From Huintestinicola sp050874005 (GTDB taxonomy: Bacteria; Bacillota; Clostridia; Oscillospirales; Ruminococcaceae), in assembly GCF_050874005.1 (NCBI RefSeq), contig NZ_JBNMJV010000074.1, positions 1 through 6,262 of the forward strand: 6,262 bases of DNA, given 5' to 3'. The position numbers were made by a program, and so were the translations under genes. Shown in pieces: positions 6,049 through 6,262 of this stretch; position 1 is the stretch's first letter; every line of letters begins with the position of its first letter. The notes under the pieces are model-generated. The model saw nothing but the letters and a program-made list of their open reading frames with translations, was not told where the DNA came from and did no database searches.

Positions 6049-6189
6049 TTACTCTATATAAATATCCTCATCGGAATATGGTATTTCACCATGCTCTGTT
6101 TCATAACGCTTTATTTCCTTGCTTATAAGGTAACCTCTAAAAACCCTGGTATTTAAACAAGCGGAATTATATGAGGAAAATTTTCCGTG
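6049..6189 (-). pseudogene. C-terminal remnant of a minus-strand gene, possibly a small DNA-binding protein
   Basis: The minus strand is open from 6189 to TAA at 6051-6049 (46 codons), with a further TGA directly after it. The end reads RVFRGYLISKEIKRYE and then TEHGEIPYSDEDIYIE, which looks like real protein. An in-frame TGA at 6192-6190 and the lack of an ATG leave it without a front end. The RVF-GYLISKEIKRYE pattern recalls the tail of excisionase or MerR-like helix-turn-helix proteins, where a basic strand precedes an Ile-X-Lys helix. That is a weak inference. The dedicated terminator after it supports that it was once a functional gene. Confidence 0.4.
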
Positions 6190-6259
6190 TCAAAAGCCGA
6201 AACAGCCTCTATTTGACCACAAAATCCCCTCTATTATTGCCCTTTTTCCTCAAAAGGGC
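6187..6259. repeat. Inverted and direct repeats at the right edge
   Basis: GTGTCAAA (6187-6194) pairs with TTTGACCAC (6212-6220) with one bulged C. CCTCTATT occurs twice (6206-6213 and 6228-6235). GCCCTTTT (6239-6246) pairs with AAAAGGGC (6252-6259) around a five-base loop. No gene is supported in these last bases. The arrangement resembles a structured non-coding element or a mobile-element end, but the window stops too soon to decide. Confidence 0.4.
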
Positions 6260-6262
6260 GCA

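Noticed and set aside
5908..6156. 82-codon plus-strand open frame
   Set aside because: It starts at TTG without a ribosome binding site and runs across the terminator and over two minus-strand coding tails. Its hydrophobic AT-rich product is typical of a shadow frame.

Overview
The window looks like a chromosomal segment of a low-to-mid GC Firmicute, most likely a gut Clostridia of the Ruminococcus/Oscillospiraceae type. The reasons are separate SecD and SecF proteins with Clostridia-like sequence, AGGAGG-type ribosome binding sites, consensus TTGACA/TATAAT promoters, an encoded CCA on the tRNA, and intergenic clusters of GC-rich stem-loops. The genus is an inference from style, not from a database match.

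Left half (1-4262, mostly minus strand). A cluster of five adjacent stem-loops (1-175) lies beyond the 3' end of a two-gene operon, secD-secF (2672 to 283). The two genes overlap in ATGA, have their own consensus promoter about 70-100 bases upstream of secD, and end in a stable hairpin. They encode the membrane-embedded accessory subunits of the Sec translocon. Upstream of them is a single-gene minus-strand unit (4162-2867) with its own consensus promoter and a terminator. It encodes a soluble protein with two related N-terminal sensor-like domains and a C-terminal GGDEF-family domain whose signature is degraded to GENEF, so it is probably not an active diguanylate cyclase.

Middle (4392-4570, plus strand). 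A compact tRNA-Pro(CGG) unit has an extended -10 promoter, a complete tRNA with encoded CCA, and a strong terminator.

Right part (4571-6262). The sequence becomes visibly AT-richer and gene-poor. It holds what looks like debris of a mobile element: a 224-residue replication-initiator-like fragment (plus), which stops where similar proteins would continue; a minus-strand small gene that begins with a good ribosome binding site but runs antisense into the first fragment at the same point (about 5496), where a foldback sequence sits; and two short minus-strand coding tails, one of them followed by a near-perfect bidirectional terminator. This reads as a decayed insertion on the 3' side of a tRNA gene, although no duplicated tRNA end (att site) or integrase is visible.

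I do not see a convincing complete new system here. The best leads are the stem-loop cluster, the inactive-looking GGDEF protein with duplicated sensor domains, the Ser-for-Asp change in SecF, the double-broken junction near 5496, and a possible short RNA ending at 6033.
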